Source: Fictibacillus halophilus (GTDB taxonomy: Bacteria > Bacillota > Bacilli > Bacillales > Fictibacillaceae). Taken from it: a DNA stretch of 64,000 nt. A program made the translations under genes and the position numbers. The first letter of the stretch is position 1, and every line of letters begins with the position of its first letter. Shown piece by piece: positions 9,326-17,674 of this stretch. The notes beneath the pieces are model-generated. The model was not told the DNA's origin and did no database searches. It was given only the letters and a program-made list of their open reading frames with translations. Location: positions 1,798,001 to 1,862,000 of the forward strand of contig NZ_JAEACF010000001.1 in the NCBI RefSeq assembly GCF_016401385.1, read 5' to 3'.

Positions 9326-10313
9326 CTCTTTTCTCTATCGTTTCAGCGATCACTTCACCGTGAAACCTTCCATTTTCAATAAATATCTCATTAGCATTGT
9401 TACCAGCAGCAATTACACCTGCAATAAATAATCCGTCAACGTTTGTTTCCATCGTATCTTCAGAAAACGAAGGACGTCCGGTTTCTTCATCGATACCTAC
9501 ACCCATCTTAGATAAGAACGAATGATCAGGGTGATAGCCGATCATGGCAAACACTGCATGAAACGGATGATACGTTTCAGATCCATTATCTCCTTGTATC
9601 ACATACATGCCGTCCTCTGTTATTTTATTTACGCATGCATCAAAAGTCATCTGAATACTACCTGCTTTTACACATGCCTCAAATTCCGGAAGTACCCATG
9701 GTTTGATGCTCGGTGAATAATGACTTCCTCTGTAAAAGACGTGAGGACGTGCACCTGCTTTTTGCAGTTCTAACGCTGCATCGATCGCAGAATTTTTCCC
9801 ACCGATCACCGCAACATCAAGATCATAATAAGGATGACCTTCTTTAAAATAATGATGAACATGAGGCAGGTCTTCCCCCTCAATGTTCAATTGATTAGGG
9901 TTATCGTAATACCCTGTTGCGATAATGACGTATTTGGCATCATAACAAATCGTTTCATCTTTACGATTGATTGTTTCAACTTTAAATGTTCCATCAGACT
10001 GTTTGTTAACCGATTTCGCTCTTTCAAATGTACGAATATGGAGTTTATTTCTTTTAACTACTTCTCGATAGTACGTTAGCGCATGAATTCTTCTCGGCTT
10101 TCGTTGTTCATGCACGAAAGGAAAGTTGCCGATCTCAAGTTTTTCACTCGAGCTAAAAAAGGTCTGATGCGTTGGATATTGATAAATGGTGTTAACTACG
10201 TTTCCTTTTTCAATCACGCAGTAAGAAATTCCTTTTTTCTGTAGTGCAAGAGCTGCAGCCAATCCACATGGCCCACCACCAATAATACATACGTCTATAT
10301 TCACTTTTTTCAT
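9312..10313 (-). CDS. bdr: Bacillithiol-disulfide reductase (YpdA/Bdr)
   Basis: A 333-residue flavoprotein of the thioredoxin-reductase-like fold. It has an N-terminal FAD-binding GGGPCGLAAA (about residues 11-20) and an NADPH-binding GGKNSAIDAA (about 170-180). The family reduces bacillithiol disulfide with NADPH; the family lacks the CxxC of thioredoxin reductases, and none is seen here. Position next to gudB matches ypdA in B. subtilis. The start is uncertain by a few codons: GGAG stands very close to ATG 10313, and a GTG at 10301 is a possible alternative. Confidence 0.92.
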   Translation of the reverse strand: MKKVNIDVCIIGGGPCGLAAALALQKKGISYCVIEKGNVVNTIYQYPTHQTFFSSSEKLEIGNFPFVHEQRKPRRIHALTYYREVVKRNKLHIRTFERAKSVNKQSDGTFKVETINRKDETICYDAKYVIIATGYYDNPNQLNIEGEDLPHVHHYFKEGHPYYDLDVAVIGGKNSAIDAALELQKAGARPHVFYRGSHYSPSIKPWVLPEFEACVKAGSIQMTFDACVNKITEDGMYVIQGDNGSETYHPFHAVFAMIGYHPDHSFLSKMGVGIDEETGRPSFSEDTMETNVDGLFIAGVIAAGNNANEIFIENGRFHGEVIAETIEKREKNR

Positions 10314-10351
10314 CACTCCAAAAAAACACAGTTATTCTTCCTTAGCATACC

Positions 10352-10388
10352 AAAAAAATCTCCTATCATCATATGATAGGAGATTTGG
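10352..10388 (-). terminator. Rho-independent terminator of gudB
   Basis: ATCTCCTATCA and TGATAGGAGAT form an 11-bp stem followed by seven T on the minus strand, 20 bp after the gudB stop. Confidence 0.9.
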
Positions 10389-10406
10389 TATGAGTTTGCA
10401 AAAATT

Positions 10407-11690
10407 TTAAATCCAGCCTCTGAAGCGAGATGCTTCAGCCATTTTACGAACACCAACCATATAAGCGGCTAGTCTCATGTTTACTTTTCTGTTCATGGCA
10501 GTTGTATAAACGGTATCAAATGATTTTACCATTACTCGCTCAAGCTTCTCTTCTACTTCTTCTTCTGTCCAGTAATAACCTTGGTTGTTTTGTACCCACT
10601 CAAAGTAAGATACCGTAACTCCACCTGCGCTTGCCAATACGTCTGGTACTAAAAGAATTCCTCTTTCAGATAAGATTCTAGTCGCTTCAAGTGTAGTTGG
10701 TCCGTTCGCTGCTTCAACAACGATTGATGCTTTGATCTGGTGTGCATTCTTTTCAGTAATTTGGTTTTCAATAGCTGCAGGTACTAAAATGTCACAATCA
10801 AGCTCTAAAAGTTCTTGATTTGTTATCGTATCTTTGAAAAGCTTCGTTACTGTCCCAAAGCTATCACGACGTTCTAATAGATAATCGATATCTAACCCCT
10901 CAGGATCATATAGACCACCATAAGCATCTGAAATCGCGATTACTTTTGCACCAGCATCGTGCATGAATTTAGCAAGGAAGCTTCCCGCATTACCAAATCC
11001 TTGTACGACTACACGAGCACCTTCAAGTTGGATACCTTTTTTGGCTGCTGCCTCACGTATACAGATCGTAACACCTTTAGCAGTAGCTGTTTCACGGCCA
11101 TGAGACCCACCAAGTACAAGTGGTTTCCCTGTAATAAATCCAGGAGAATCAAACTCTCTAATTCTGCTGTACTCATCCATCATCCAAGCCATGATCTGTG
11201 AGTTTGTAAATACGTCTGGAGCCGGAATATCTTTAGTCGGTCCTACTAATTGACTGATTGCTCTTACATAGCCACGGCTTAATCTTTCAAGCTCTCTAAA
11301 AGACATTGTACGCGGATCACAAATGATTCCGCCTTTCCCTCCGCCATATGGCAGATCCACAATACCTGCTTTTAAGCTCATCCAGATTGATAGCGCTTTT
11401 ACTTCTGTTTCTGATACATTCGGATGAAAACGAACGCCGCCCTTAGTTGGACCAACAGCATCATTATGCTGGGCACGATATCCAGTAAAAATCTTAGTAC
11501 TTCCGTCATCCATCTTAACCGGAATTCGAACGGTCAACATGCGAATCGGTTCTTTTAATAACTCATAAACTTCGGAAGAGTATCCTAATTTATCGAGCGC
11601 ATCCGCGATTACGGATTGCGTGGATTGGAGTACATTGTCATTTTCGTGTTGATTGTCGGATTTTTGGTCTGTGTTATTTTGGGCTGTCAT
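10407..11690 (-). CDS. gudB: NAD-specific glutamate dehydrogenase GudB
   Basis: A 427-residue glutamate dehydrogenase that makes 2-oxoglutarate and ammonia from glutamate. The substrate lysine block GGGKGGI and the Rossmann motif GFGNAGS are clear. The sequence reads EVKALSIWMSL with a single VKA, so it lacks the three-residue duplication that makes the B. subtilis 168 GudB cryptic; this copy should be active. Upstream in-frame GTG and ATG exist, but ATG 11690 follows GGGAGG at ideal spacing. The N-terminal 25 residues are unusually rich in Asn, Asp and Gln. A cre-like site lies upstream. Confidence 0.97.
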   Translation of the reverse strand: MTAQNNTDQKSDNQHENDNVLQSTQSVIADALDKLGYSSEVYELLKEPIRMLTVRIPVKMDDGSTKIFTGYRAQHNDAVGPTKGGVRFHPNVSETEVKALSIWMSLKAGIVDLPYGGGKGGIICDPRTMSFRELERLSRGYVRAISQLVGPTKDIPAPDVFTNSQIMAWMMDEYSRIREFDSPGFITGKPLVLGGSHGRETATAKGVTICIREAAAKKGIQLEGARVVVQGFGNAGSFLAKFMHDAGAKVIAISDAYGGLYDPEGLDIDYLLERRDSFGTVTKLFKDTITNQELLELDCDILVPAAIENQITEKNAHQIKASIVVEAANGPTTLEATRILSERGILLVPDVLASAGGVTVSYFEWVQNNQGYYWTEEEVEEKLERVMVKSFDTVYTTAMNRKVNMRLAAYMVGVRKMAEASRFRGWI

Positions 11691-11798
11691 TTGTTTACCT
11701 CCCATATTCGTCACCTCTAGAGTTTAGTCAAGCTTCATCGTCAGTATACACCTTTGTATAAGCAAAGAGAAGAGAAAATTAGTGATTTTCACCTAAAA

Positions 11799-11813
11799 AG
11801 TAAACGCTTTCTT
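11799..11813. promoter_or_regulatory. Possible CcpA (cre) site upstream of gudB
   Basis: AGTAAACGCTTTCTT differs at its first base from the cre pattern TGNAANCGNWNNCWW. It lies about 110 bp before the gudB start. Carbon control of gudB by this site is inference. Confidence 0.4.
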
Positions 11814-11945
11814 AAGTCACGGACTGTTGAGAAAATAGCTAATTTTCTGCCAATATACCTATGTGGCATGTCCACTGCTTTTAATATGTAATCCCCACCC
11901 CGTAAAGAGGTGGAGACAAGGTTATTCCTTCAACACAGTTTGTTA

Positions 11946-12863
11946 TTACTTTTTTAAAGATAGCTCGATTAATTTTTCGATCATTGAAGGATAGTCCATT
12001 CCGATCTCTTTTGCTGCATCTGGAAACAGACTGGTCGGCGTCATACCTGGTAATGTGTTTACTTCTAAGATTACAGGTTCTGAACCATCGTGGGGAACGA
12101 TAAAATCTACACGTGAATACACTTCGCAGCCTAAAACTTCATGAGCAAGTACAGCTTGTTTTTGCAGTTTAGCTGTTGTGCTCTCGTCAAGTCTTGCAGG
12201 AACATAGTGAATACTTCCACCTTCTGCATACTTAGACTCATAGTCGTAATAAGCATTCTTAGGTTCGATCTCGACAACAGGAAGTGCCTTATAGTTGTTA
12301 TGTTCCCCCATAACAGCTACGGTAACCTCTTTCCCGCTTACGAATTGTTCAACGAGAATCGTATCATCATGCAAAAATGCTTCAGCGATTCCTTTTATCA
12401 GCTCATCATGATTTTGAGCGATTGTAAGGCCAATCGTTGATCCTTCTCTATTTGGCTTTACTACTGCCGGAAAATCGAAAGATAGTTCTAACTGGTTCTC
12501 ATCGTACGACTTTCTATAAAGAACTTTTTCCTTTGCGATATTAATGTTAGCATCTTTAAAGAACTGTTTGGATTTCGCTTTATCCATAGCGATACCTGAT
12601 GCTAGAGCACCTGATCCTACGTAAGGAATCCCCATCATATCTAAAAGACCTTGCAACCTGCCATCTTCTCCATACTTTCCATGAAGTCCTAGAAAAACAA
12701 CATCAGCTTCAAGTTCCAACAAATCTTTAAGTCGTGAAGGATGAAAGTCAATGCCCGTAACTTCATGACCTTTGCTTTCAAGCGCAGAGATGATCTGCTT
12801 GCCTGTTGATAAGGATACTTCTCTCTCAGCAGAAACACCGCCATATAATACTGCTATTTTCAT
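11946..12863 (-). CDS. ddl: D-alanine--D-alanine ligase
   Basis: A 305-residue ATP-grasp enzyme that makes D-Ala-D-Ala for peptidoglycan. Signatures include YGGVSAEREVSLSTG near the N terminus, HGKYGEDGRLQG (about 78-89), the ATP-grasp loop KPNREGSTIGL and the metal site LEVNTLPGMTPTSLFP near the C terminus. The chosen ATG (12863) gives the family start MKIAVLYGG and follows TAGGAG; a GTG four codons upstream would overlap that site. murF, its usual partner, is not adjacent here. Confidence 0.96.
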   Translation of the reverse strand: MKIAVLYGGVSAEREVSLSTGKQIISALESKGHEVTGIDFHPSRLKDLLELEADVVFLGLHGKYGEDGRLQGLLDMMGIPYVGSGALASGIAMDKAKSKQFFKDANINIAKEKVLYRKSYDENQLELSFDFPAVVKPNREGSTIGLTIAQNHDELIKGIAEAFLHDDTILVEQFVSGKEVTVAVMGEHNNYKALPVVEIEPKNAYYDYESKYAEGGSIHYVPARLDESTTAKLQKQAVLAHEVLGCEVYSRVDFIVPHDGSEPVILEVNTLPGMTPTSLFPDAAKEIGMDYPSMIEKLIELSLKK

Positions 12864-13072
12864 CTTAATGGTCACTCCTAGCCCAAAAGTTTATGTATAT
12901 ATTATATTCCCTGCCGTCATATCGGTTCAGTGGATGTGAAAAATATTAATAATCATAACACGTTTTGTCTCTAAATTCACAATGATATATACATGACATT
13001 TTCGTTTATGTTCATTCTTTATGCTGTTTGAATTTTCAAGACTGTTCTCGTTTAAATTATAGCGATTTGAGA

Positions 13073-13148
13073 GTGGTTAATTTACGCTCCAGATTGTTAA
13101 CTTTCCATGGGGAGACCGGTTAGTCGACAACCTTGCGCTCCAACCAAC
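13073..13148. repeat. Structured intergenic repeat, copy 2 (decayed, 76 bp)
   Basis: GTGGTTAATTTACGCTCCAG, CTTTCCATGGGGAGACCGGT and CCTTGCGCTCCAACCAAC align with the ends and left arm of the intact copy at 46226 in the same order. Pairing between the termini is poorer and the right arm is missing. Confidence 0.65.
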
Positions 13149-13208
13149 TTGCATGAGAAGAGAAACGAAAACTCCGAAGTCATCAATATTTTTAAAAAAC
13201 CTTCTCAC

Positions 13209-13241
13209 AAAATAAATAAGGACGCAAAAATTTTGCGCCCC
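13209..13241 (-). terminator. Rho-independent terminator of mecB
   Basis: GGGCGCAAAA pairs with TTTTGCGTCC and is followed by TTATTTATTTT on the minus strand, just after the mecB stop. Confidence 0.75.
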
Positions 13242-13253
13242 TCTCTTTTTCAG

Positions 13254-13844
13254 TTACTTAAAATAACGATACAGTTCGCTTATTGCATCGGATTTCATCA
13301 ATTCTTTTCCATACTCAATAACTCTGTAGCTTGTAATCGTCGAGGAGCTTCCGAACTCAGCAAGAAGAGCAATAAACAAATCAAGGTCTACTGGCTGGAC
13401 CTCATCTTCTTCAAACTTTAAGTAGAAGTGATTATTAAATGAATACAGAGTACCACCTTTAATCTCTAAAGAATGAAGGCGTTTTGCAAGTAAAATAACG
13501 TCTTCAAAAGACGAAAACTCATAAAATATCTCATCGTTCTCATCTAACGTGACTTGCATCTCTATATAATCTTCATCATATTCTTCTTCAAGTTCATACT
13601 CGTTAATTCCTTTTGTAACAATAACAACCATACCTTGAGCTGGAAGTGAAAAAACTTCAACCGCAATAGGACCATCAGCTTTAAATCCTACCTCATCATC
13701 AGCTTCAGTCATCATATCACGGAATAGCTGATGAACTTTAGGAATATCCTGCCATATTTCTTCCTTAGAAATACCTCGTTCATTCAGATCATCAAAAGTT
13801 AGGAAGATTTTTATTTTGTTATAGGTTAACCGTTCTACCCGCAT
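13254..13844 (-). CDS. mecB: ClpC adaptor protein MecB (YpbH)
   Basis: A 196-residue adaptor that would deliver substrates to the ClpCP protease. The N-terminal substrate-binding part begins MRVERLTYNKIKIFLTFDDL, and the C-terminal ClpC-binding part contains FEDVILLAKRL and ends near RVIEYGKELM. The middle is acidic (LEEEYDEDYIEM). N terminus, GPIAVEVFSLPAQGMVVIVT and position near gudB fit the YpbH/MecB paralogue rather than MecA, which starts MEIERI. The ATG follows AAGGGGG. Confidence 0.9.
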   Translation of the reverse strand: MRVERLTYNKIKIFLTFDDLNERGISKEEIWQDIPKVHQLFRDMMTEADDEVGFKADGPIAVEVFSLPAQGMVVIVTKGINEYELEEEYDEDYIEMQVTLDENDEIFYEFSSFEDVILLAKRLHSLEIKGGTLYSFNNHFYLKFEEDEVQPVDLDLFIALLAEFGSSSTITSYRVIEYGKELMKSDAISELYRYFK

Positions 13845-13946
13845 CTCTGGTCCCCCTTACGATCGGCGCTATTATGTCTTAATATCAATATATGAGTTTG
13901 CAAAAAGTTGGTGATAAACATCCAACAAATTATAAAACCTTAGGTA

Positions 13947-14855
13947 TTAATTTTTCAGCTTCTGAGCAATCCAGTCATCCCATTCTAACTTTGTATTACC
14001 GATCAGGAATGATTCATACTTCTCCTGAATTTCCGAAGAGATATGATTGATCGCTGCACCACCAACACCAAATGAGGTATCCGGAAATTCCTTTTCCAAG
14101 CTTTTTGCCCACTCCAAAGTTTTCTTAGAGTTTTCAGCGATCGTACATGAGAAAAATACCATCTTAGGTTCTACTTCTTTCAACACAACCTCAAAATCTC
14201 GTTTCGGTATTCCATGTCCTAAGTATATAACCTCAAACCCTTTTCTTCTTAGAAACAGTGTAAACATCAGAAGCCCTAGTTCATGCTCTTCATCTAAGCC
14301 ACACGCAGCAATAACCTTTGGTAAATATGGATCAGATGGCAGCCATTGAATAAGTTGTCCAATCTTACTACGTAAAAAGGATGAAGTAAAATGTTCGTGT
14401 GCAACAGTAATTTTTTGTTCTTCCCAAAGGTGTCCTACGCGTACTAATAATGTACCCAAAATATCAATAATGACTTTTTCCAAATTATACATACTGAAAG
14501 CTTGGCTCAAAAGATCGTTAGCTTTCTTCTCTTGAAAGGATAATAGAGCTTCTAATATCAAATTACCCATTTCAGCTGCACGATCAGTATTCTCAATAGA
14601 AAAAGGAGCTGCTTCTTTATAAAGTTCCCCGTTTTGGGCAACGTCAACCGCTTGACTGATCGTAAATCCTTGATTTACTTTGTTCACTAGCCATTTAAGT
14701 ATGTAAACTTGCTCGTCGGTGTAGAGTCGATGGCCAGCCTCATTTCGGATTGGCTTTACGATTGAATACCGTCTTTCCCAAGCTCTTAAAGTTCCTGCTT
14801 GAATGCCGAGCATCTTCGAAACCGCTTTAATGTTATATTTCCCTTCACTAGGCAT
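13947..14855 (-). CDS. MerR-family regulator with cobalamin-binding domain (CarH/LitR-like)
   Basis: A 302-residue protein in three parts: a MerR winged-helix DNA-binding domain (about 7-75, with LRAWERRY and RNEAGHRLYTDEQ), a helical B12-binding-2-type domain (about 95-170), and a Rossmann-like B12-binding domain (about 178-300). The helical part has W144-x9-E154-H155, the motif of photoreceptor-type AdoCbl regulators, and E189-x-H191-x-x-G194 supplies the expected lower-face cobalt-ligand histidine. This predicts a repressor that binds DNA with adenosylcobalamin in the dark and is released by light; only the motifs are seen. ATG 14855 follows GGAGG; a TTG upstream overlaps that site. Confidence 0.85.
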   Translation of the reverse strand: MPSEGKYNIKAVSKMLGIQAGTLRAWERRYSIVKPIRNEAGHRLYTDEQVYILKWLVNKVNQGFTISQAVDVAQNGELYKEAAPFSIENTDRAAEMGNLILEALLSFQEKKANDLLSQAFSMYNLEKVIIDILGTLLVRVGHLWEEQKITVAHEHFTSSFLRSKIGQLIQWLPSDPYLPKVIAACGLDEEHELGLLMFTLFLRRKGFEVIYLGHGIPKRDFEVVLKEVEPKMVFFSCTIAENSKKTLEWAKSLEKEFPDTSFGVGGAAINHISSEIQEKYESFLIGNTKLEWDDWIAQKLKN

Positions 14856-14886
14856 CCGTTCTTCCTCCAATAAATAGGTTAAGAAG

Positions 14887-14916
14887 AGTATATCGAATAA
14901 AACGTTGTAATGTAAA
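14887..14916 (-). promoter_or_regulatory. Sigma A-type promoter of the CarH-like gene
   Basis: TTTACA, 18 bases, TATACT on the minus strand, about 32 bp before the start codon and just past the ypbG stop. On the plus strand the -35 lies within TGTAATGTAAA, a short direct repeat that might belong to an operator. Confidence 0.6.
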
Positions 14917-14920
14917 CTTT

Positions 14921-15673
14921 TTACCGTATTAGGGTTATCAAATGTGTCTGACTTGGTGCACCTAACCTTAATGGTAGATGTGTTGCTCCATAGCCGTTAC
15001 TCACTAATAGCGTGTGTGTCGTCTCATCATACCAGCCGCCCCTTTTCGCTATTCCGAACGGTCCTATGCGGATTTGTCCTCCATGAGTGTGCCCAGTTAA
15101 GACAAGCTGAATGTTGTCGTCATTGCTAATTTGTTTTGATATATCAGGATTATGGCTGATTAAAATTCTGCAAGAAGATTGGCATTCTTTCAGTGCATCC
15201 TCTAGAGAGGCAAAACCTAACGATGTATCATTTACGCCAACTAAATCGATGACATCATCATTTCTTTTTACAATGAAGTTAGCATTGTCTAAGATCTTTG
15301 CACCTTCGTTTTCAATTGTTTTAGCTAACAATTTTGCACCCACATCATAATCATTGTTTCCCCATACAAAGAAAACAGGTCCAATTGTTGAAAGGCGTTT
15401 AATATTATCTTCTACCTTCTTCATCGAAACTCCTTTTTCAACAAGGTCTCCGCCGATTACAACGAGATCCGCTTTTTTTGATTCTTGGATTACCTTTTCA
15501 GATATTATCCGTTTATGAACATCTGATATAAAAAAGATCTTAAAATTTTCAAAGGACTTTGGCAGTTTTTCAATCTTGATCGAATCATGAATGACACGAT
15601 TTCGATGCGCTTCAATATACATATATAGTAATAGCGATAAACCTGCTAAGATGAATAAATAAAAAAAGATCAT
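14921..15673 (-). CDS. ypbG: Calcineurin-like metallophosphoesterase YpbG
   Basis: A 250-residue protein with one N-terminal membrane helix (about 2-19) and a metallophosphoesterase domain. The metal-binding blocks are visible in order: FISDVH (about 48-53), GGDLVEKG, WGNNDYD (GNHD-type), ISHNPD and LTGHTHGGQ. Substrate unknown; UDP-2,3-diacylglucosamine and wall-linked roles known for relatives cannot be assumed. ATG 15673 follows AGGAGGG. Name from ypb-cluster position. Confidence 0.85.
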   Translation of the reverse strand: MIFFYLFILAGLSLLLYMYIEAHRNRVIHDSIKIEKLPKSFENFKIFFISDVHKRIISEKVIQESKKADLVVIGGDLVEKGVSMKKVEDNIKRLSTIGPVFFVWGNNDYDVGAKLLAKTIENEGAKILDNANFIVKRNDDVIDLVGVNDTSLGFASLEDALKECQSSCRILISHNPDISKQISNDDNIQLVLTGHTHGGQIRIGPFGIAKRGGWYDETTHTLLVSNGYGATHLPLRLGAPSQTHLITLIR

Positions 15674-15776
15674 TGTGCCCTCCTGATATGAATTTAAATG
15701 ATCATATCATATTTTTTATAAGCATCCTATGCAGAAAGGAACTGGCGTTAATTTTTTGAATATTTAAAAAGATTTG

Positions 15777-15805
15777 TTGAAAAAAATGTAAATTTCACGT
15801 ATGAT
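15777..15805 (+). promoter_or_regulatory. Sigma A promoter for the 71-codon gene
   Basis: TTGAAA, 17 bases, TATGAT, ending 43 bp before the ATG at 15849. Five of six bases match the consensus -10 and four of six the -35. Confidence 0.65.
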
Positions 15806-15848
15806 TAATTTACATGATTAACCAAAATAAGAGGAGAGGAAAAACATC

Positions 15849-16064
15849 ATGACATTAACTAAATTGAAGAATAAATCTCTCGCAACAGACCCGGAGCTGT
15901 CTTATAGCATGCGACTCGGCCTTCCAATAGAAGTGTATTGTACAGAAAAACACGAAACACTAGCATTCGGAAGAATTGATCATTTTTGTGAGATGACAGT
16001 CGTTATTCAAGGTCAGCGCCACGATCGAAATTCTTGTTTATTTTTTGGATGTCCCTGTCAGTAA
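15849..16064 (+). CDS. Small protein of unknown function (71 aa)
   Basis: An unrecognised 71-residue protein, plausible because a good promoter (15777-15805) and a GAGGAGAGG ribosome site precede its ATG. It has a polar N-terminal third, a compact middle (RLGLPIEVYCTEKHETLAFGRIDHF) shown here only in part as RLGLPIEVY, and a C terminus ending LFFGCPCQ with two of its four cysteines. No membrane segment. It converges on ypbF with six bases between stops and no terminator. The odd C terminus could reflect a frameshift. Confidence 0.6.
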   Translation: MTLTKLKNKSLATDPELSYSMRLGLPIEVYCTEKHETLAFGRIDHFCEMTVVIQGQRHDRNSCLFFGCPCQ

Positions 16065-16070
16065 AGCTCA

Positions 16071-16523
16071 TTATTTGTGAAGAATATTTATGTTGTATTC
16101 TTGTTTCATAAATTCAAAAACAACATGCCTCTGGTTCCATTGTTCCTCATCACTCCACCATTCTTCATTACGATCTATAAAATCTTTTCTGATCGCTTCA
16201 AAATCATCGTCAGCTTTTTTGTACTTCTTTTTCATCCAGATCATATAGAAGCTCGCAAAAATAATAAAACCTGTACAAATCCATACCATCTCATCAGAGA
16301 ATAACAACGTTAATGGATTTGAAAACCTTGAGGCTGTTGGAAGCTTATAGTAGTAAAGGTAAACGAAGGTTGCTAGTACAACAAAAATCATCGATAATCC
16401 CCATTGGTTGATGGCTTTTTTCCACTTGTCTTTCTCAGCTTTTTTATCAACAAGCTGCGCTAGCACAATACTCGTTAGTTCATTAACAAAGGGCTTTATC
16501 TTCCAGTGATTTAGAGCATTCAT
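16071..16523 (-). CDS. ypbF: YpbF-like membrane protein
   Basis: A 150-residue protein with two membrane helices (about 45-62 and 80-100) and a basic cytoplasmic patch WMKKKYKKADDDFE after the second. No enzymatic motif. Name by size, topology and place between ypbG and the ypbE-like gene; function unknown. The ATG at 16523 is eight bases from GGAGG; an ATG two codons upstream is too close to it. Confidence 0.65.
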   Translation of the reverse strand: MNALNHWKIKPFVNELTSIVLAQLVDKKAEKDKWKKAINQWGLSMIFVVLATFVYLYYYKLPTASRFSNPLTLLFSDEMVWICTGFIIFASFYMIWMKKKYKKADDDFEAIRKDFIDRNEEWWSDEEQWNQRHVVFEFMKQEYNINILHK

Positions 16524-16684
16524 CAGCATAACCTCCTGTACACATAACTATGCCTATACAAGCAGATTCATGCTTTTTAAAAATAGTTGTTCCGGTTAAC
16601 AAGCTTAAAATTCATTATTGTTCAAACGGATCAAGAACACCAACAATCGTCTTTAAAGAGATTTAATAAAAGCATATGTGTAAC

Positions 16685-16725
16685 AAAAAAAAGACCGTCT
16701 GGATATTAAAAATCAGACGGTCTTT
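16685..16725 (-). terminator. Rho-independent terminator after the ypbE-like gene
   Basis: AAAGACCGTCTG and CAGACGGTCTTT form a 12-bp perfect stem, overlapping the stop codon at 16724 and followed by an eight-base T run on the minus strand. Confidence 0.9.
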
Positions 16726-17032
16726 AGTCTTCGATTTCAACTTGTTCAACACCTTCTCTATCCTCACTTTGAACAGGGATATAAAGATCTTTTGACCACA
16801 ATTTATACGTAAGTGTGATTCCGACCAAAAGAATAAATGCTGTTAAAAGCAATCGAGTCACTAAAAAAGTTGTTTTTCTCTTTTCTTTTTTAGCATTTCT
16901 TTGTTTTTCTTCATTTTCTCTCTTTTTTCCGTGCACTTCACTTCTTGAAGGCAAAGAATGAACATGATTTACAGCAGCAGTCGTATTATCTGCTGTTCTA
17001 CTTCTTAAACCCTCTGCCTGATCATTCTTCAT
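16724..17032 (-). CDS. YpbE-like membrane protein lacking a LysM domain
   Basis: A 102-residue protein: a polar N-terminal half ending in a very basic run (GKKRENEEKQRNAKKEKRK), one membrane helix (about 57-74) and a short acidic tail. Layout, HSLPSRSEV and its place between ypbF and ypbD resemble the N-terminal half of B. subtilis YpbE, which continues outside the membrane to a C-terminal LysM domain. Here the frame ends after about 28 residues past the helix and runs straight into a strong terminator, so the LysM part is absent. The ATG at 17032 overlaps the ypbD stop by 11 bp. Confidence 0.6.
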   Translation of the reverse strand: MKNDQAEGLRSRTADNTTAAVNHVHSLPSRSEVHGKKRENEEKQRNAKKEKRKTTFLVTRLLLTAFILLVGITLTYKLWSKDLYIPVQSEDREGVEQVEIED

Positions 17033-17651
17033 CCTGACCCACACTCCTACTCTCGCTGTCTGTAATATTGATGTTGCTCTTGTTTTGATTAGCTATCCAG
17101 CATCCTGAAATAAAATCGATTAAGAAATGAGCTATGAAAGGCACCCAGATGTTATCCGTCATCTCATAGATCATACCTAGCCAAAAGCTTAAACCACATA
17201 CGATACTAAAAAGAACAGGTTTTTTTATATAACGAACATGCAAAACAGCGAAAATAATACTCGTTAAGAATAGCCCTAATAACGATTGTAGGACTCCTCG
17301 GAATAACCACTCTTCAGCAAAAGCAATGATTCCTGTTAGGAAAAAGATATGAACGTAAGAGAGAGAACCAAATATCTTTTCGTTGATTCCACCATCATCT
17401 AACGATTCTTCAGGCAACCTCTTTTTTAATTGAATCGATAAAAAAGGAAGGAACAATCCAGTACTTATAGCAAGCAGCCATTCGTCTACTGATAGATCGA
17501 GGGCATTCAGCTCCCAAGGAAATGAAACCTTAAAGAAAAATGCAAGGCCAAACGCGCCTATCATAAACAAGCTCTGTGAAAAATAGACGTTCAACAAAAG
17601 CTCTTTCGGGGTGATCTGATCAATCCAATTGTTTTTTACAGATTTCCTCAT
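17022..17651 (-). CDS. ypbD: CPBP-family intramembrane protease (YpbD)
   Basis: A 209-residue membrane protein with about six helices and the Abi/CPBP signatures: EEWLFRG (about 108-114), a second block FAVLHVRY (about 133-140) and a third histidine in HFLIDF (about 178). These are the glutamates and histidines of the Rce1-type active site. Substrate unknown. Lies between recS and the ypbE-like gene in what looks like one transcript. No strong ribosome site is seen at the ATG. Confidence 0.88.
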   Translation of the reverse strand: MRKSVKNNWIDQITPKELLLNVYFSQSLFMIGAFGLAFFFKVSFPWELNALDLSVDEWLLAISTGLFLPFLSIQLKKRLPEESLDDGGINEKIFGSLSYVHIFFLTGIIAFAEEWLFRGVLQSLLGLFLTSIIFAVLHVRYIKKPVLFSIVCGLSFWLGMIYEMTDNIWVPFIAHFLIDFISGCWIANQNKSNINITDSESRSVGQDEE

Positions 17652-17674
17652 CCTTTAGTTGTACACTTCCTGTC

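Larger units (their letters stand above)
12864..13253. other. Intergenic region ddl-mecB
   Basis: About 390 bp without a credible gene. It holds a decayed copy of the intergenic repeat (13073-13148) and the mecB terminator (13209-13241). The rest is AT-rich with nothing recognisable. Confidence 0.7.

Noticed and set aside
11893..11916. Hairpin CCACC...GGTGG downstream of ddl
   Set aside because: Short stem with G-U pairing and no T run; too weak to call.
13107..13421. 104-codon plus-strand ORF
   Set aside because: Crosses the decayed repeat, the mecB terminator and the mecB coding region antisense.
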